Below are positions 16,997 through 23,467 of a DNA stretch of 41,738 bases, one piece after another; the first letter of the stretch is position 1, and each line of letters opens with the position of its first letter. The notes under the pieces were generated by a model. The model searched no databases. It worked only from the letters and a program-made list of their open reading frames with translations, and was not told where the DNA came from. Position numbers and translations under genes: made by a program. Origin of the DNA: a virus; IMG/VR virus record IMGVR_UViG_3300035670_000493, positions 1-41,738 of that record; one strand, given 5' to 3'.

Positions 16997-17279
16997 GTTT
17001 ATTTTAGAATTATTAAAAGGTGAAATTCAAGAATTTGAAGAAAATCCCACCTGGGACGAGGTTGCAGATTTAGTCATATTTACTATTACCCTGGCTAACC
17101 AAATGGGACTAGATGTAGACGAGATAGTACGAACTAAAATTGCTTATAACCACGCAAGATACCCCGCTAAAGACTTCCAAAAAGGAGATTATAACGAGGC
17201 TAGATTGAGGGGAAAGCAAACTGAAAATCTTTGGAAACCCGTTTTTATACGAACCAACCCACCGATAGGTGAAGAGTAG
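16923..17279 (+). CDS. MazG-like nucleotide pyrophosphohydrolase
   Basis: 118 residues from ATG 16923 after GGAGGAGC. The core REFILELLKGEIQEFEEN followed by TWDEVADLVIFTITLAN gives the helical EExxE...ExxD-type metal site of the all-alpha NTP pyrophosphatase (MazG/dUTPase-like) superfamily; KIAYNHARYPAKDF matches the usual end. Such enzymes hydrolyse (d)NTPs to NMP and pyrophosphate and in phages may blunt starvation signals or clean the nucleotide pool. It is the last plus-strand gene before the converging left arm. Confidence 0.7.
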   Translation: MLEIQKILKDFQTDRPLMNQVNTREFILELLKGEIQEFEENPTWDEVADLVIFTITLANQMGLDVDEIVRTKIAYNHARYPAKDFQKGDYNEARLRGKQTENLWKPVFIRTNPPIGEE

Positions 17280-17315
17280 AGATATTAAATCTACCTTCCC
17301 AACGAGTGGGTTCGT
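17249..17315. terminator. possible convergent termination structure
   Basis: An inverted repeat (ACGAACC near 17249, matching GGTTCGT near 17309) and an internal GTAGA/TCTAC stem lie between the converging genes. There is no good T-run, so this is only a weak candidate. Confidence 0.25.
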
Positions 17316-17334
17316 CCAACTTAGAGTGGTTTCA

Positions 17335-17739
17335 TTATAGCAGGTCTTGATATTTCTGTTTATAAAGTTCCGCTAGCTCTTCCCACTGATAAGCCTTCAT
17401 GGGTAGGGTTTTGCCCTGTCGATCCTCAACTTTCTTAACCTCCTCCTCTCCATACAGCTCAATCATTTTTCTTCGATATGGAACCCAGTTGCCTTTGAGT
17501 CCTACGTTGCAATGGTAACACTGGCCAAAAACGAACTTCTCATCTATTAAAACCGAGTTATTTCTCCCCGAGATAAAGTGACCCGCTTGAATACAGCCTA
17601 CTCCAAATGACGGGTAGATCCGACCACAGGTAATACACCTACAAGAGTCTTTTGTCCCCGTGGTGTTAAGCGCATCCCGTAGCCTAATGTACTTAGAGAA
17701 CCATTCCCAGGCTTTCTTCTTTGGTTTTGACTTACTCAT
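17335..17739 (-). CDS. ninG: NinG-like recombination protein
   Basis: 134 residues. A basic start (SKSKPKKKAWEWFSKYIRLR), then CRCITCGR, a GCIQAGHFISGR segment and FGQCYHCN form the zinc/HNH-like core of the lambda NinG (Rap) family, Holliday-junction-acting recombination proteins. The length is shorter than lambda NinG but the core order agrees. It is the last gene of the left arm, overlapping the preceding one by 8 bp. A plain HNH nuclease is the alternative. Confidence 0.75.
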   Translation of the reverse strand: MSKSKPKKKAWEWFSKYIRLRDALNTTGTKDSCRCITCGRIYPSFGVGCIQAGHFISGRNNSVLIDEKFVFGQCYHCNVGLKGNWVPYRRKMIELYGEEEVKKVEDRQGKTLPMKAYQWEELAELYKQKYQDLL

Positions 17740-17926
17740 ATAGTTTAATCACCAAGTTATATTCAGGAACAATACCACAATCGTATGCCAATCTAACAGC
17801 TTCCTCTAGTGATACGGAGTGTCCAATAGTGCTAAGTCTTTTGCCAGTATCGGCATCTCGGTGAGATATTGTGTACCTAGCGGGTCTATTATTTTCTTTG
17901 ATTAGGATGTAGTTGTTAGAACTCAA
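17732..17926 (-). CDS. hypothetical protein with TTG start
   Basis: 64 residues. TTG 17926 follows GAGGGG at a suitable distance. Beta/alpha composition (NYILIKENNRPARYTISHRD, VSLEEAVRLAYDCGI). No family is recognised. Overlaps the NinG-like gene. Confidence 0.55.
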   Translation of the reverse strand: MSSNNYILIKENNRPARYTISHRDADTGKRLSTIGHSVSLEEAVRLAYDCGIVPEYNLVIKLYE

Positions 17927-17927
17927 A

Positions 17928-18041
17928 TTAACCCCTCAAGGTAAAGTACAGAATAATTATACCAATGACGACAAGGAGAGTAGCCCAGGGAAACCCCTCA
18001 TCAAAGTCTGCACAAGTATTGGGGTCAAATTGTGGGTTCAT
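17928..18041 (-). CDS. tiny single-span membrane protein
   Basis: 37 residues: MNPQFDPNTCADFDEGFPW, then a membrane span (ATLLVVIGIIILYFT) and LRG. The ATG at 18041 overlaps the preceding gene's stop (ATGA) and has GGAGGG ahead of it. Only the translation signals and the hydrophobic span support it; the function is unknown. Confidence 0.55.
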   Translation of the reverse strand: MNPQFDPNTCADFDEGFPWATLLVVIGIIILYFTLRG

Positions 18042-18484
18042 TTCTTTCCCTCCAACTCATCTAAACTAACTCTTTTCCTTTTAACTTCTCCACTTTGGTT
18101 GTATTTTAAATATCCTACTGGCTTATATTCTGGAGTGTCTTTTTGCATCTCATCTACTACCGCTAGAGTGTCAGACTTTAACCTCTGTATAAGCCGTTGG
18201 AACTGAACGCACATACTTTGCTTGATGTATTCATCTTTGTCATTTATCAAGTCAATGCTCATACTAGCTACTTCTCCAGCTATTTCTTCCAGCACCTCAG
18301 CTCGTGAGAGGGCTTTTTGGTGAGAGAGAGCGTTTATATCTTTTTGGGTAGCTAGTCTTTCTGGGATAAAACCATCTCCGTATTTACCCAAGTGCAATAC
18401 TCCATGTTCATAGATTGATGGAGGTTCAATTAACTTTTTCCCATACCATAACTCTCTCTCCACTGGTTCTTGGTTAGGTGTCAT
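18038..18484 (-). CDS. hypothetical protein
   Basis: 148 residues from ATG 18484 after TTGGAGGC. Mixed alpha/beta, with helix-rich middle (ALSRAEVLEEIAGEVASMSI, CVQFQRLIQRLKSD) and a basic end. No family is recognised. It belongs to the chain of overlapping left-arm genes. Confidence 0.6.
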   Translation of the reverse strand: MTPNQEPVERELWYGKKLIEPPSIYEHGVLHLGKYGDGFIPERLATQKDINALSHQKALSRAEVLEEIAGEVASMSIDLINDKDEYIKQSMCVQFQRLIQRLKSDTLAVVDEMQKDTPEYKPVGYLKYNQSGEVKRKRVSLDELEGKK

Positions 18485-18867
18485 AAAGCCTCCAATGTTT
18501 TTCTAACTATTGCTCCAACTGAGTGTGCGTAGAACTCCTCGGCTTCGGGAGTTTCTTGTAACTTCTTAAAGATGTCATTTATTGCGTGAGTTGCTTCGTG
18601 AGCCAGAGTAGAGATACTATCGGCGTCTTTAGGCTTTCTCTTTAGCCAAATGATAGGGTGACAACGTGGATTAGCGAGAGTAAATCCATCTCTACCCTCA
18701 AGTGAGCTGTTTATAAACTCCATTGTTTGATTATCTTTGGGATAGTTACAAGACTTCATTTCCTTTTTGAGAACCTTTGGGTCGCTAATTACCACCACCA
18801 CACAGTACTCATCGTTTAGGATTGGAACTACAACGCTTTTCTCTCCCCTAGGTTTGGTTACTTTCAT
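18481..18867 (-). CDS. zincin-like metallopeptidase
   Basis: 128 residues. The motif STLAHEATHAINDI contains HExxH (HEATH), the zinc-binding and catalytic site of zincins, followed by a helix and EEFYAHSVGAIV, which may supply the third ligand. Similar small phage proteins are annotated as putative metallopeptidases; their substrates are unknown. The start is ATG 18867, overlapping the upstream stop. It might act on a host protein early in infection. Confidence 0.65.
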   Translation of the reverse strand: MKVTKPRGEKSVVVPILNDEYCVVVVISDPKVLKKEMKSCNYPKDNQTMEFINSSLEGRDGFTLANPRCHPIIWLKRKPKDADSISTLAHEATHAINDIFKKLQETPEAEEFYAHSVGAIVRKTLEAL

Positions 18868-19259
18868 AAGTCCTCCAGTTTTTTGATAGCCTCATATATT
18901 TCTTTTCCCTTGTCTGTTAACCATGAGCCACCAATACCAGTACCATGCTCTATAAGCCCCTTTGAGTCCATCCAGTGTGCAATCACCTCGTTGGTGGGGT
19001 CGTCGTATATACTCCAACTTCGTTCCATGTGTTCGGTAGTAAATAACTTGAGGACTTTTACAGCTCTTTCTGCTAGTTCGTCACTTGAACCACACCCACA
19101 ACCACCCAGGATAGACCACAGCCATTGTTGAGGGCTATCGTAACTAGTTCCATTCTGGTCGATATAGTCAAACTCATCTGACTTATTTTCTTTGATTAGG
19201 CTGTATGTCATGGCTTTGGTTACTTTCTGTTCTAGTGGGGTGGGGAGAGGGGATTTCAT
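18864..19259 (-). CDS. hypothetical protein
   Basis: 131 residues. It contains GGCGCGSSDELAERAVKVLK and a C-terminal winged-helix-like pattern (VIAHWMDSKGLIEHGTGIGG, then SWLTDKGKEIYEAI). Such a tail could be a DNA-binding wing, but this is only a resemblance. It overlaps the flanking genes by 4 bp. Confidence 0.55.
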   Translation of the reverse strand: MKSPLPTPLEQKVTKAMTYSLIKENKSDEFDYIDQNGTSYDSPQQWLWSILGGCGCGSSDELAERAVKVLKLFTTEHMERSWSIYDDPTNEVIAHWMDSKGLIEHGTGIGGSWLTDKGKEIYEAIKKLEDL

Positions 19260-19444
19260 ATTGAGTCCTCAATTGTTCCTATGGTTATTCCGAATAGTTT
19301 AATTTTCTTTTGTTGTGAGGCTGGTTTCTTATTATGAATAAAATGGTTAGTCCACTCGATTCTATCTGGCTCGTGACCATAAATAGATTTATATTCACCA
19401 CAAGTTTTACAGTTGTCTTCTAAGTGTACATAGCACATATCCAT
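19256..19444 (-). CDS. small Cys/His protein
   Basis: 62 residues from ATG 19444, which follows GGAGGAGAG; a longer reading upstream lacks such a site. CYVHLEDNCKTCGEY is a likely zinc knuckle; the end is basic then hydrophobic (KKIKLFGITIGTI). The function is unknown. Confidence 0.55.
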   Translation of the reverse strand: MDMCYVHLEDNCKTCGEYKSIYGHEPDRIEWTNHFIHNKKPASQQKKIKLFGITIGTIEDSI

Positions 19445-19460
19445 CTCTCCTCCTCGGCAG

Positions 19461-19706
19461 TTACGCCTGTTTGTTAATAAACTCCACATTGTTTGTGTTT
19501 ATGTTAGTTGGGCTGTTATCAACTCTAGTGGGTCTAATAAAGAATCCAATCACAATCAAGCACCACCCCACCATATTTAAGATAACTTCCTCTTTGGTTT
19601 TGGGAGTAGAGTTCCACCCAAATGACCAAGTTTCAACAAACCAGACTATCACGCCGACTATTCCGACTACTGAACCTACTATGTCTCTAACTTTATCTGT
19701 TTTCAT
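19461..19706 (-). CDS. two-span membrane protein
   Basis: 81 residues with spans at about 9-28 (IVGSVVGIVGVIVWFVETWS) and 43-57 (LNMVGWCLIVIGFFI) and a polar end. ATG 19706 follows AAAGGAGGAGTAT. An early membrane protein of unknown role. Confidence 0.6.
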   Translation of the reverse strand: MKTDKVRDIVGSVVGIVGVIVWFVETWSFGWNSTPKTKEEVILNMVGWCLIVIGFFIRPTRVDNSPTNINTNNVEFINKQA

Positions 19707-19724
19707 ATACTCCTCCTTTATTTA

Positions 19725-19952
19725 TTAAATATCCTCTCCAAAACTATCATAGTAATGAGCCTCTTCACACTCCTCTACTGCCTTTTTCACGGCAGACTCA
19801 ACCTCTTTTTTGAGTTTCTTTTTCCATTCCATATCACTTGCCTTCAGAACGATTCTTAATACTTCCTCATCGGATACATTTCTCCAATTAGATTCTAGGC
19901 TCATTTCGTTCAAAGCCCATTCCGTTGCTGTTTTAACTGTGTATTTTTTCAT
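19725..19952 (-). CDS. helical hypothetical protein
   Basis: 75 residues, charged and almost entirely helical (VLKASDMEWKKKLKKEVESA). Only a weak ribosome binding site (AAGAAT) is visible. No family is recognised. Confidence 0.5.
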   Translation of the reverse strand: MKKYTVKTATEWALNEMSLESNWRNVSDEEVLRIVLKASDMEWKKKLKKEVESAVKKAVEECEEAHYYDSFGEDI

Positions 19953-19960
19953 ATATTCTT

Positions 19961-20083
19961 GTTAATAACTGGTGGGGAGGCATTACTTCAGGTTTATTCG
20001 CAGAGCCTAGGTGTTGGTACTTTCGCCAGGTAATGCCAGTCTGCTGGTTAAGAGCTTTGTTTTCTCCCCCATCAATTATTAAC
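19961..20083 (-). ncRNA. structured non-coding element 1
   Basis: Three nested helices can be drawn. GTTAATAA/TTATTAAC pairs 20076-20083 with 19961-19968. GGGGAG/CTCCCC pairs 20064-20069 with 19974-19979. GGCATTAC/GTAATGCC pairs 20030-20037 with 19979-19986. The minus-strand reading ends CTCCCCACCAG, recalling a tRNA 3' end, but no normal cloverleaf forms. No credible ORF crosses it. Strand, RNA nature and function are inferred; a cruciform or replication site is possible. Confidence 0.45.
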
Positions 20084-20106
20084 TTGTTAATTGTTAAATA
20101 AGGTAC

Positions 20107-20222
20107 TTATGGCGCGGGCGCGTTTACCATTTCGCCAGCTAGGTAGGACTTGAACCTACTACGGATATATTCTGAGCTTTATCCTAGTTTATGGCTCATT
20201 ATTACTTCCACCCGCTCCATAA
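20107..20222 (-). ncRNA. structured non-coding element 2 with T-arm-like hairpin
   Basis: TTATGGAGCGGG (minus strand, 20222-20211) pairs with CCCGCGCCATAA (20118-20107) with one mismatch, closing a multibranch region. Inside are GGATA/TATCC (loop 12) and a hairpin identical in form to a tRNA T arm: GTAGG, loop TTCAAGT, CCTAC (20143-20159). A D-arm-like GCG-AAATGGTAAA-CGC lies on the other side of it, so the tRNA parts are in the wrong order for a normal tRNA. 19,953-20,260 otherwise holds no gene. Confidence 0.45.
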
Positions 20223-20260
20223 ATATCCTATTTACTTGTTAATTTCTCTCTACCTGAGAG

Positions 20261-20347
20261 TTAGTCCTCAAATAACTTATAAGCGATAAGAGTTCCAACT
20301 ACTGTACCAAGTGTAGTACCGATAAATATGGCTATAAGTATGTTCAT
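20261..20347 (-). CDS. tiny single-span membrane protein
   Basis: 28 residues: MNILIAIFIGTTLGTVVGTL then IAYKLFED. ATG 20347 follows CTAGGAGGCAA, a strong site. A single glycine-zipper-like membrane span makes up almost all of it. The function is unknown. Confidence 0.55.
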   Translation of the reverse strand: MNILIAIFIGTTLGTVVGTLIAYKLFED

Positions 20348-20368
20348 TTGCCTCCTAGAGTTAGTATT

Positions 20369-20485
20369 TTATTTATATCCTAACTTTCTTAACTTCCTCC
20401 AGTCTGCGGGTTTAAGTTCGTCATCATTACAAAACTTCCGCCATAAGAGTTTCCAGTACATAAGTCTATCTAGTATGTATTTCAT
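20369..20485 (-). CDS. tiny basic protein
   Basis: 38 residues, rich in W, K, R and L (MKYILDRLMYWKLLWRKF). ATG 20485 follows CTAGGAGGTAAAGT, nearly the same site as the tiny gene downstream. The translation signal is the main support. Confidence 0.5.
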   Translation of the reverse strand: MKYILDRLMYWKLLWRKFCNDDELKPADWRKLRKLGYK

Positions 20486-20495
20486 ACTTTACCTC

Positions 20496-20666
20496 CTAGA
20501 TTTCTCCATTTTTAACCTGTTCTAGTCTATCTATCAACCAATCAATAGCTTCCTCTCGCTTATCTCCGTCCGCTAACATATCGGGGTACATATCATCTAA
20601 CACTGGCTCGTTTAACCAGATTATAGTGTCGTCAATGAGGAGGTAGAGATCGGCTTTTATGCTCAT
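20496..20666 (-). CDS. small acidic hypothetical protein
   Basis: 56 residues from ATG 20666 (AAAGGAG upstream); a TTG 30 bases earlier is an alternative start. Acidic and helical (DLYLLIDDTIIWLNEP, AIDWLIDRLEQVKNG). No family is recognised. Confidence 0.5.
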   Translation of the reverse strand: MSIKADLYLLIDDTIIWLNEPVLDDMYPDMLADGDKREEAIDWLIDRLEQVKNGEI

Positions 20667-20668
20667 AG

Positions 20669-21235
20669 TTATTTGGCTCCTTTTACCGATAGACAATCTC
20701 CCACATTTATTGGTCCCCAGTTGCGCTCTCTACCATCAGATAATGCCCATACAGTAGTTTCGATAGCTTGCTCTGGGTTGTAGCGTGAGCCGATTTCTGT
20801 AACCAGACCTCTCTCGATCATAATCTTCCTAAACCCAGTCCATGTTGGCTCGTGATACTGAAGAATTCCTCCAGCTTTCCCCGAGTCGCCGTGGTGATCG
20901 TCAGCATCCATAAAGGTGTGTTGAGATTCTTTATTTAACAGACACTGCATAGTTGCCCGCATCCGAGAGCGTCCATAGTGAGTCTTAAAATACTTATCCA
21001 CATACTTTTGTACCCAGTAGTCGGTCATTTGAATGTCGTCAGGAGGCTGTGTAGTGGGTTCTACGGACGGTTTAGGCTCTACTGCTATAACTTCACCGGC
21101 GATGGGTCTGTGGAGTTCTACGGGGGCATACAGCCAGTTAATGAACGCTCCGATAGCAACGGTAACGATAAGTAAGCGAAGTCCGCTAAAGTTTGAGCTG
21201 TTGTATCGGAATGTACCGTTTTTGTGTCGTCTCAT
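20669..21235 (-). CDS. membrane-anchored lysozyme/transglycosylase-like protein
   Basis: 188 residues: a basic start, one membrane segment (about 19-36, LRLLIVTVAIGAFINWLY), a Pro-rich linker (EPKPSVEPTTQPP) and a C-terminal lysozyme-fold-like domain from about 70. There CLLNKESQH (E103 as candidate catalytic acid), DHHGDSGKAGGILQYHEPTW and YNPEQAIETTVWAL follow the order seen in SLT-type muramidase domains. Expected action: cleavage of peptidoglycan glycan strands outside the membrane. It is in the early left arm, far from the lysis genes, and has its own strong promoter just upstream. Confidence 0.65.
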   Translation of the reverse strand: MRRHKNGTFRYNSSNFSGLRLLIVTVAIGAFINWLYAPVELHRPIAGEVIAVEPKPSVEPTTQPPDDIQMTDYWVQKYVDKYFKTHYGRSRMRATMQCLLNKESQHTFMDADDHHGDSGKAGGILQYHEPTWTGFRKIMIERGLVTEIGSRYNPEQAIETTVWALSDGRERNWGPINVGDCLSVKGAK

Positions 21236-21252
21236 ATTTCCTTTCTTCCTCT

Positions 21253-21281
21253 ACACTAGCACAATAGTCAACGGGTGTCAA
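21253..21281 (-). promoter_or_regulatory. sigma70-type promoter inside the left arm
   Basis: On the minus strand TTGACA (21281-21276), a 17-bp spacer ending in TGC, then TAGTGT (21258-21253). It points at the lysozyme-like gene starting at 21235 and overlaps the end of the small HTH gene. Confidence 0.65.
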
Positions 21282-21430
21282 TACTTGCTTATGATTTGGT
21301 ATATTCTGGCCCGGGTGATCTTGTACTTAGCCATCATATGCTTGATAAGCATGCCGTTTTTGTAGTCGGCTACTAGCTCTAGGTTTCTTTTATGTTTGGT
21401 TTGGATGTTCTCGCGCCTATTTGGTTTCAT
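21278..21430 (-). CDS. small helix-turn-helix protein
   Basis: 50 residues, very basic (MKPNRRENIQTKHKRN). A helix-turn-helix-like part follows: YKNGMLIKHMMAKYKITRAR, then IYQIISKY. ATG 21430 follows AATAAGGAGATTT. Probably DNA binding, perhaps a regulator of the left arm; its stop overlaps the promoter of the next gene. Confidence 0.6.
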   Translation of the reverse strand: MKPNRRENIQTKHKRNLELVADYKNGMLIKHMMAKYKITRARIYQIISKY

Positions 21431-21490
21431 AAATCTCCTTATTAAATAATCTATTGCCCCCTACTCCTGCCCGGTTATAGGGGGCGTAGG

Positions 21491-21673
21491 TTATCTAATT
21501 CCTCCCGATTGGTAGGCTTTTTGGATGTCTACCGTCATAGGACGATCTTCAACTAAAGGTTTAACCAAACTAGGGTTCCCATAGAGTAAGAGCATAAATG
21601 CTCCTGCTACGATCACATCAAATAAGACTAGAGCCCAGATGGCTATTGATAGCCTCTGAATGGATTTCTTCAT
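21491..21673 (-). CDS. small membrane-anchored protein
   Basis: 60 residues from ATG 21673 (TAAGGAGATTT upstream, the same site as the HTH gene at 21430). Membrane span at about 9-29 (SIAIWALVLFDVIVAGAFML), then a short polar tail. The function is unknown. Confidence 0.6.
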   Translation of the reverse strand: MKKSIQRLSIAIWALVLFDVIVAGAFMLLLYGNPSLVKPLVEDRPMTVDIQKAYQSGGIR

Positions 21674-21681
21674 AAATCTCC

Positions 21682-21972
21682 TTATATGAGGCTGTTTTGC
21701 CCCTTTGTAATTAAGCGGTAGCATTCTTGCTGCTTTCCGAATGACGAAGTGGTGAAGCCGTGGTATTCGATAACCCCCTTAGCCCTCAACTCTTTTAGCC
21801 TTCCTGAAACTCGGTTGGGGGTATATCCCAGGTGTTTGCAGATATTCTCACAACTAGCGGGGATACTCCGCCCCTCTAAGTGTCTGATCGCCGAGGCCAC
21901 CTCGTATTGTCGATCTCCTAAATTTAGGTCGTAGTATGAGATTATGCTGGTGTGGGAAACGTCAGTCTTCAT
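21682..21972 (-). CDS. winged-helix transcriptional regulator
   Basis: 96 residues. The central part (SCENICKHLGYTPNRVSGRL, then KELRAKGVIEYHGF) is a classic winged helix: recognition helix, then wing, as in MarR/ArsR-like folds. QYEVASAIRHLEG forms the first helix. Likely a DNA-binding regulator of the early genes. Overlaps the upstream gene by 11 bp. Confidence 0.7.
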   Translation of the reverse strand: MKTDVSHTSIISYYDLNLGDRQYEVASAIRHLEGRSIPASCENICKHLGYTPNRVSGRLKELRAKGVIEYHGFTTSSFGKQQECYRLITKGQNSLI

Positions 21973-22324
21973 ATTCTTGTATTTTCTCCTTTACTTTGTC
22001 GATTATCTTTTGCATCTGTTGTGCATAATATGTGGAGAACTCAGTGTCTGACCCTGATTTTTGGTGCAGCACGTAGAGCGCGCCCCGTAACCGCGAGCTG
22101 GCGGTCTTCCTCTCAACCTCCGACTTCGTTTCAACTATCTCTGGAAACTCCTCGTCCTGGGGCTGGATTAACATATCGCAAACGATGTCTTGTAGATCAA
22201 AGATAACACCACGCTCATCACGAGAAAGCTCTGGGGTGCTGACCCTAAAGGATACGCCGTTGTTTTTACTCTTAGCGGTGATGCTCCCGATAACGGCTGA
22301 TGGTAAGTGGATAGCCTTGATCAT
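21962..22324 (-). CDS. hypothetical protein next to annealing protein
   Basis: 120 residues. N-terminal beta part (IHLPSAVIGSITAKSKNNG, VSFRVSTPEL), acidic middle, C-terminal helix (YAQQMQKIIDKVKEKIQEYE). It starts one base after the stop of the annealing-protein gene, so a recombination or repair role is plausible by position. No family is recognised. Confidence 0.6.
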   Translation of the reverse strand: MIKAIHLPSAVIGSITAKSKNNGVSFRVSTPELSRDERGVIFDLQDIVCDMLIQPQDEEFPEIVETKSEVERKTASSRLRGALYVLHQKSGSDTEFSTYYAQQMQKIIDKVKEKIQEYED

Positions 22325-22325
22325 A

Positions 22326-22820
22326 TTATTTTACGAAGTAGGGCTTATGGCTTCTATCTTTAGAACAGAAGTAACCTTTCCAGCTCTTACCCTCGGCGGT
22401 TGTGCCTGTTTTGTAAATTGTCTCTGAACCACATTGCTTACAGGGAACCCTCACCCCGTCAAAGTTCTCGTCTGTTTTTGGTTCGGGGATCTTTCTCATC
22501 TCCTCGGCACTAGCGATCCCATTGGTTGTCTCGTAGCCAGCGAAGGCCAAGGCTCTGCCGACTGCGCTAGTCTCGGCAACTTCCCAGGGGCTTTCTTTTT
22601 CTAGTGTCTTACTAGGATTGGCGGCACTAATGCCGGTAAAAGTACCCTTCTTGGTTGTTATAGTAGCCTTGATGACCACTGGTTCGCTAAAGAGTACCTC
22701 GGTACTTACCCCTGTTAGATCGTCCCCTGCGGCCAGTACGCGCTCTGCTACGGTGTTATACGACTTACCGTGAATAGTTATTGGCGTAGGCCCTCCGTTT
22801 CTTTCGTGTATCTTTTCCCA
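22326..22820 (-). CDS. single-strand annealing protein (Rad52/DdrA-like), separated from its start
   Basis: The open frame gives 164 residues but has no ATG before the GTG at 22679. The 47 residues ahead of that GTG clearly belong to the protein (WEKIHERNGGPTPITIHGKS, then YNTVAERVLAA). The core AETSAVGRALAFAGYETTNG and IASAEEM is characteristic of Rad52/DdrA/ERF-type annealing proteins, which bind ssDNA and pair complementary strands. The C-terminus has a CKQCGSE and FCSKDRSH zinc site. An endonuclease gene occupies the place of its N-terminus. A start with a good ribosome site stands on the far side (23337). It may be split by an intron, started at a non-standard codon, or broken. Confidence 0.65.
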   Translation of the reverse strand, partial: WEKIHERNGGPTPITIHGKSYNTVAERVLAAGDDLTGVSTEVLFSEPVVIKATITTKKGTFTGISAANPSKTLEKESPWEVAETSAVGRALAFAGYETTNGIASAEEMRKIPEPKTDENFDGVRVPCKQCGSETIYKTGTTAEGKSWKGYFCSKDRSHKPYFVK

Positions 22821-23302
22821 TTAAGTATTCTAGACACACTAGATTGATTGATATTAAATAACTTAGATATTTCCGCTTGATTTTTACCGCGTTTGTTTAG
22901 ATTAAATATTTTAATAATGTCTTGATGGGTTAGATTTGATATTTTAGAGTCTGAACCAGACTTAGATTTTTTTATTCCTATCCTTATCGCATGTAGTAAA
23001 TTATCTCTCATAGAAAGTAGCTCAATGTTTCTTGGATTGTTATTAAGCTTGTTTCCGTCGATGTGATTTACCGTTAATTCTGTATATAAACCGAATTTAT
23101 TTATTGCTATTAGCTGATGTAATAAAATATTAAACTCGCCATTTTTGTCGCTAAGGATTAGGGCTAAATATCCATTTTTTCGCAGGGTTGGTTTCAAATA
23201 CCTTTTTTTATAATTTGACCAGATTTTATCCTCGTGTATTTCATATAGTCCGTTTTTAATTAGATTATATGCTCTGGTTACTACCCGTGAAGTTGTTAGC
23301 AT
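22778..23302 (-). CDS. HNH homing endonuclease (I-HmuI-like)
   Basis: 174 residues. Core: LHQLIAINKFGL, LTVNHIDGNKLNNNPRNIEL (HNH); C-terminal helix-turn-helix QAEISKLFNINQSSVSRILN. This layout is that of I-HmuI-type endonucleases, often carried by group I introns. TATAAT is six bases ahead of the ATG, with no Shine-Dalgarno sequence. Its 3' end overlaps the annealing-protein frame by 43 bases. It is distinctly AT-rich. Confidence 0.85.
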   Translation of the reverse strand: MLTTSRVVTRAYNLIKNGLYEIHEDKIWSNYKKRYLKPTLRKNGYLALILSDKNGEFNILLHQLIAINKFGLYTELTVNHIDGNKLNNNPRNIELLSMRDNLLHAIRIGIKKSKSGSDSKISNLTHQDIIKIFNLNKRGKNQAEISKLFNINQSSVSRILNGKRYTKETEGLRQ

Positions 23303-23337
23303 AATGGCATTATATCACTTATTAACTGTATCGGCAT
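23296..23337 (-). pseudogene. severed start of the annealing-protein gene
   Basis: AAAGGAGAACAACC-ATG is a strong start but encodes only 13 residues (MPIQLISDIMPLC) before a stop inside the endonuclease start region. It lies 20 bases after a normal gene end region and points at the annealing-protein body at 22820. I infer it is the original start (or first exon). Confidence 0.5.
23309..23314 (-). promoter_or_regulatory. extended -10 (TG-A-TATAAT) six bases before ATG
   Basis: The minus strand reads TGATATAAT, GCCATT, ATG for the endonuclease gene. The box also lies within the severed start of the annealing-protein gene. Confidence 0.6.
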
Positions 23338-23467
23338 GGTTGTTCTCCTTTACGAATTTAGTAACAAAGTTGATAACATCTAGGTTTTTACTGTTATTAG
23401 CTTCTTCTTGTAGTTTAAGAAGAACTTGTAATTTAGCTAGGAACGCTTTGGCTTCGAGTAAGTTCAT
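23315..23467 (-). CDS. small helical hypothetical protein
   Basis: 50 residues (MNLLEAKAFLAKLQVLLKLQ, then a charged helix). ATG 23467 overlaps the preceding stop and follows ACAGGAGACTGG. Its end overlaps the severed annealing-protein start, as in a coupled pair. The function is unknown. Confidence 0.55.
   Translation of the reverse strand: MNLLEAKAFLAKLQVLLKLQEEANNSKNLDVINFVTKFVKENNHADTVNK

Noticed and set aside
20101-20222. Normal tRNA gene on the minus strand
   Set aside because: A perfect T arm exists, but no acceptor partner for CTAGCTG and no 5+7+5 anticodon arm can be found; the D-arm-like part lies downstream. Kept only as a structured element.
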